Source: Colimorpha sp045639845
Lineage (GTDB): Bacteria; Bacteroidota; Bacteroidia; Bacteroidales; P3
Assembly: GCA_045639845.1 (NCBI GenBank)
Contig: JAZUDW010000014.1
Coordinates: 1 to 8,696, forward strand
Reading direction: 5' to 3'
DNA: 8,696 nucleotides
In this document: in pieces, positions 6,262-8,696 of the stretch
Position numbering within the stretch: the first letter of the stretch is position 1
Layout: every line of letters starts with the position of its first letter
The notes under the pieces: model-generated
The model's database searches: none
What the model saw: the letters and a program-made list of their open reading frames with translations, nothing else
Told to the model about the DNA's origin: nothing
Translations under genes and position numbers: made by a program

Positions 6262-8696
6262 ATGATGAAGAAGATACTTTTATTGTTTGCCGTTTTGGCG
6301 ATAGGCATCAACAACGTGTGGGCCTATGATTTCAGTGCCGTCACCCCCAGTGGCCAAACACTGTACTACAACATCAGTGGAGAAGGTAACATTGAGGTCA
6401 CCTTTCAATACCCGTACACCCCAAGATACTCCAATCTCATTGGATTGTTGGTGATTCCCTCTGCCGTCACTTATAATGGCACCACCTATTCTGTGACCGC
6501 CATCGGTAATTCTGCTTTCGCTGGTTGTAGCGGACTTAACAATGTCTCCATTCCTAATTCGATAACACACATCGGCTCAAATGCTTTCAATGGATGTAGC
6601 AACCTCTCGAATGTGACCATTCCTAATTCGGTAATCCACATCGGCAGTGCGGCTTTCCTTGATTGCAGTAGTATCACGAGTATAACCATCCCCAATTCGG
6701 TAACCCACATCGGCAACGAAGCTTTCCGAGGTTGCACCAGCCTCACAAGCGCTACAATTCCCAATTCTGTAACCCACATCAATAACGGTACTTTCTATGA
6801 GTGCAGCAGCCTTGCAAGTGTGGAAATACCCAATTCGGTGACCACCATTGGCTCAGATGCTTTCAATGGCTGTAACAACCTCACAAATGTGACTATTCCC
6901 AATTCAGTGACATCTATCGGCAGTTCTGCTTTCCAGTATTGCAGCAGCCTCTCAAATGTAACTATTCCTAATTCTGTAACTGCCATTGAACCTATGACTT
7001 TCTATCGATGCAGCAACCTCTCGAGTGTTTATATCAGTGACTCCGCAACCTCTATTGGTGCTAATGCTTTCAATGGATGCATTAGCCTCTTGAGTGTGAT
7101 TATTCCTAATTCTGTCACCACCATCGGCATAGGTGCTTTCTCTGGTTGTGTAAGACTCTCTCGTGTAACTATTGGCAATTCTGTGACCACCATCGAATCT
7201 AATGCTTTCAATGGATGCTGCAATGTTGATACACTCTACTACAATGCTAATAATTTATGCACAAATTCCGATTGGGATGGATTATACTCTAACAATGGAT
7301 TCAAGCCAATGCCCCTTAAATGCGTAATTGTTGGAAATAATGTACAGAGTTTGCCAAATCATGTGTTCAATTATCAAGATAGTCTCAGCAGTGTAACCAT
7401 TGGCAATTCTGTAACATCTATTGGCAGTGCTGCTTTCTACAATTGCAACAGCCTCACAAGTATGGAGATACCTAATTCAGTACTAACTATCGGCAGCTCT
7501 GCTTTCTATAGTTGCAGCCATCTCACAACTGTGGCTATCCCCAGTTTTTTGACCACTATCGACACTTTGACTTTCGGATATTGCAACATCACGAATGTGA
7601 ACATCCCCAATTCCGTAACCACTATAAGCAGTGCAGCTTTCTATGGATGCAGCAGTCTCGCAAGTGTAACTATTCCAAATTCAGTCACTAGCATCGGCAG
7701 TTCTGCTTTCTCTGGATGCAGCAACCTTTCAAGCGTTGATATTCCCAATTCAGTGACCACCATCGGTAGTTCTGCTTTCTCCGGATGCAGCAACCTCGCG
7801 AACGTGACCATCGGTAACTCGGTAGTCTCAATTGGAGGAAATGCCTTCGGAGAGTGCAACAATTTGTCCAATATAACGATCAGCGCCATTATCCCTCCAT
7901 CAATTATGCAATCATATTCGCCTTCCTTTTGCTCGACTTGTGATATTGACGTGAATGTGCCATGTGGTAGAGCGTATGCTTACCAGCATGCTTCGAGCTG
8001 GATCTCATATAGTCGTTTCAATTATCATGAGATGTGTGCTCCAACCGTTAGTATTACCGTACATTCGAACAATGAGGAACAGGGTACCGCCAGCGGCTCG
8101 GGCGAGTACGACTTTGGAGCCGATGTCACCATCTCTGCTACTCCCGAAGCGGGCTACCACTTCGTATCCTGGAACGACGGCGACACCACAAATCCCCGCA
8201 CCATTACTGTGCATTACGGAACTACCTATACGGCACTCTTTGCAATCAATGAGTATCAAATAACAGTGAATCTCGACAATGAAATCCACGGATTGGTCTA
8301 TGGTGGTGGCACTTTTGAACACAACACCCAAACAACCATCGCAGCAATACCTTTAGCCGGCTATCATTTCGATCAATGGAGCGACGGCATCGACGACAAT
8401 CCTCGTATCATATCTGTGGTGAGCGACTCCAATCTAATAGCACTCTTCGCCCAAGGGGATGGCAGAGATACCACCTATGTAGATGTGTTCGTTCCTGTTC
8501 ATGATACCACAATCATAGACAACTATATCTACGATACTACTTATGTAGATGTGCTCGTTCACGATACCACTATCTTGAACAACTATATCTACGATACCAC
8601 CTATATAGATCGTTGGCAATATGATACCACCTATGTGGATGTATTCGTTCCTGTTCATGATACCACTATCATCGACAACTATATCTACGATACCAC
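6262..8696 (+). CDS. BspA-like leucine-rich-repeat surface protein with B-repeats and DTT-repeat tail (3' end outside window)
   Basis: The frame is open from ATG 6262 to the window edge, at least 811 codons, with no stop. An in-frame TGA lies upstream near 6199, so the start is 6262 or the adjacent ATG at 6265. Residues 1-21 form a signal peptide (MMKKILLLFAV, ending VWA) without a lipobox Cys. Residues 22-84 are the usual BspA lead-in (TYNGTTYSVTAIG). Residues 85-550 hold 19 LRR_5/BspA repeats, followed by a cap around 551-592. Residues 596-661 and 665-730 are two InlB-like B-repeats (GYHF, W.DG, NPR, ALFA). From residue 736 there is an Asp/Thr/Tyr-rich tandem tail. Known: BspA of Tannerella forsythia is an adhesin binding host matrix proteins. 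Adhesion is inferred here. The sorting signal (for example a type IX C-terminal domain) lies beyond the edge, so anchoring is unknown. Confidence 0.9.
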   Translation, partial: MMKKILLLFAVLAIGINNVWAYDFSAVTPSGQTLYYNISGEGNIEVTFQYPYTPRYSNLIGLLVIPSAVTYNGTTYSVTAIGNSAFAGCSGLNNVSIPNSITHIGSNAFNGCSNLSNVTIPNSVIHIGSAAFLDCSSITSITIPNSVTHIGNEAFRGCTSLTSATIPNSVTHINNGTFYECSSLASVEIPNSVTTIGSDAFNGCNNLTNVTIPNSVTSIGSSAFQYCSSLSNVTIPNSVTAIEPMTFYRCSNLSSVYISDSATSIGANAFNGCISLLSVIIPNSVTTIGIGAFSGCVRLSRVTIGNSVTTIESNAFNGCCNVDTLYYNANNLCTNSDWDGLYSNNGFKPMPLKCVIVGNNVQSLPNHVFNYQDSLSSVTIGNSVTSIGSAAFYNCNSLTSMEIPNSVLTIGSSAFYSCSHLTTVAIPSFLTTIDTLTFGYCNITNVNIPNSVTTISSAAFYGCSSLASVTIPNSVTSIGSSAFSGCSNLSSVDIPNSVTTIGSSAFSGCSNLANVTIGNSVVSIGGNAFGECNNLSNITISAIIPPSIMQSYSPSFCSTCDIDVNVPCGRAYAYQHASSWISYSRFNYHEMCAPTVSITVHSNNEEQGTASGSGEYDFGADVTISATPEAGYHFVSWNDGDTTNPRTITVHYGTTYTALFAINEYQITVNLDNEIHGLVYGGGTFEHNTQTTIAAIPLAGYHFDQWSDGIDDNPRIISVVSDSNLIALFAQGDGRDTTYVDVFVPVHDTTIIDNYIYDTTYVDVLVHDTTILNNYIYDTTYIDRWQYDTTYVDVFVPVHDTTIIDNYIYDT
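6514..7911 (+). repeat. 19 BspA-type (LRR_5) 23-codon repeats
   Basis: Counting from the AF/TF pair, units begin at 6514, 6583, 6652, 6721, 6790, 6859, 6928, 6997, 7066, 7135 and 7204, an exact 69-base period. After a longer irregular segment they resume at 7363, 7432, 7501, 7570, 7636, 7705, 7774 and 7843. Only the unit at 7570 is 66 bases. The protein consensus is roughly AF.GCS.L..V.IPNSVT.IG.., with a Cys at position 5 in 18 of 19 units (the 7363 unit has Gln). Such repeats fold as a solenoid. Adjacent units such as 7705 and 7774 are close in DNA sequence, so gain or loss of units by recombination is plausible. Confidence 0.9.
8047..8451 (+). repeat. Two InlB-like B-repeat domains
   Basis: Two segments of exactly 66 codons each (8047-8244 and 8254-8451), separated by three codons, align without gaps at 29 identical residues by my count. 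Shared marks are ITV at the start, AGYHF, W.DG, NPR and the closing ALFA. This is the pattern of the divergent InlB B-repeat family, small beta-rich domains that space adhesive regions away from the cell surface. Codons here end in C more often than in the LRR part, which may reflect a different history of this module. Confidence 0.75.
8467..8696 (+). repeat. Asp-Thr-Thr tandem repeat tail (continues past window)
   Basis: Units beginning GATAC[CT]AC[CT]TAT (Asp-Thr-Thr-Tyr) start at 8467, 8533, 8593, 8623 and 8689, with lengths of 66, 60 and 30, then 66 bases. The full unit reads DTTYVDVFVPVHDTT, then IIDNYIY. The second unit lacks two codons and the third is a short 10-residue version (DTTYIDRWQY). 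Units 1 and 4 encode the same 22 residues but differ at four bases. A low-complexity, acidic, Thr-rich stalk or linker is the likely role; the number of units and the C-terminus cannot be seen. Confidence 0.85.

Noticed and set aside
6099..6329. Possible 76-residue small protein ahead of the surface gene
   Set aside because: It overlaps the signal-peptide region of the surface protein in another frame, has no recognisable features, and ends within that gene.
6486..7889. Minus-strand open frames with a repeating MVVTELGI pattern opposite the LRR array
   Set aside because: The 69-base period is a multiple of three, so an open antisense frame repeats automatically. The pattern is the reverse reading of the IPNSVT repeat and has no start context or other support.
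6514..7911. Regularly spaced repeats that might suggest a CRISPR or other non-coding array
   Set aside because: The period is 69 bases, repeats are degenerate and in frame, with no unique spacers. They are coding LRR_5 units.

Overview
The window looks like chromosome of an uncultured or host-associated member of the Bacteroidales (Bacteroidota), perhaps Prevotella-like. Four things point there. There is a BspA-type leucine-rich-repeat surface protein with the IPNSVT.IG repeat. A Bacteroidota-type -7 promoter element (TAnnTTTG, here TATCTTTG) precedes it. Start codons are preceded by A-rich stretches with no strong Shine-Dalgarno. The membrane HD phosphodiesterase and the YfhO protein read like Bacteroidota versions of those families. 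The assignment to order is an inference from family resemblance, not a computed placement.

Layout, all genes on the + strand. Positions 1-612 hold the 3' half of a sodium/glutamate symporter (GltS), cut by the window edge. After a 207-base gap with no clear terminator comes a two-gene unit. Positions 820-2883 encode a PgpH-type membrane HD phosphodiesterase predicted to degrade cyclic di-AMP, with all expected metal ligands present. Only 10 bases later, positions 2894-5404 encode a large polytopic YfhO-family protein. A good intrinsic terminator (5428-5469) closes this unit.

Positions 5470-6261 are about 790 bases with no gene I would call. They contain a cluster of overlapping CTGAGAAG hairpins (5647-5722), a 15-base perfect palindrome (5819-5833), the best promoter of the window (5901-5936) and a leader of about 320 nt. 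The leader starts with a 7-bp hairpin and ends with an A9 tract near the start codon.

Positions 6262-8696 are one uninterrupted reading frame running off the right edge (at least 811 codons). It has an export signal, 19 BspA-type repeats mostly on an exact 69-nt period, two ungapped 66-residue InlB-like B-repeats, and an Asp/Thr/Tyr-rich tandem-repeat tail still running at the edge. This is the largest feature of the right third and is most likely a secreted or surface-anchored adhesin.

The left half is ordinary housekeeping and envelope biology (glutamate uptake, nucleotide second-messenger turnover, probable envelope modification). The right half is accessory surface biology. I see no CRISPR array, insertion sequence, tRNA, rRNA or recognisable defence system, and no convincing wholly new system. 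The features most worth a second look are the hairpin cluster and long leader in front of the surface-protein gene, and the tail repeats, two of which differ only at synonymous sites.
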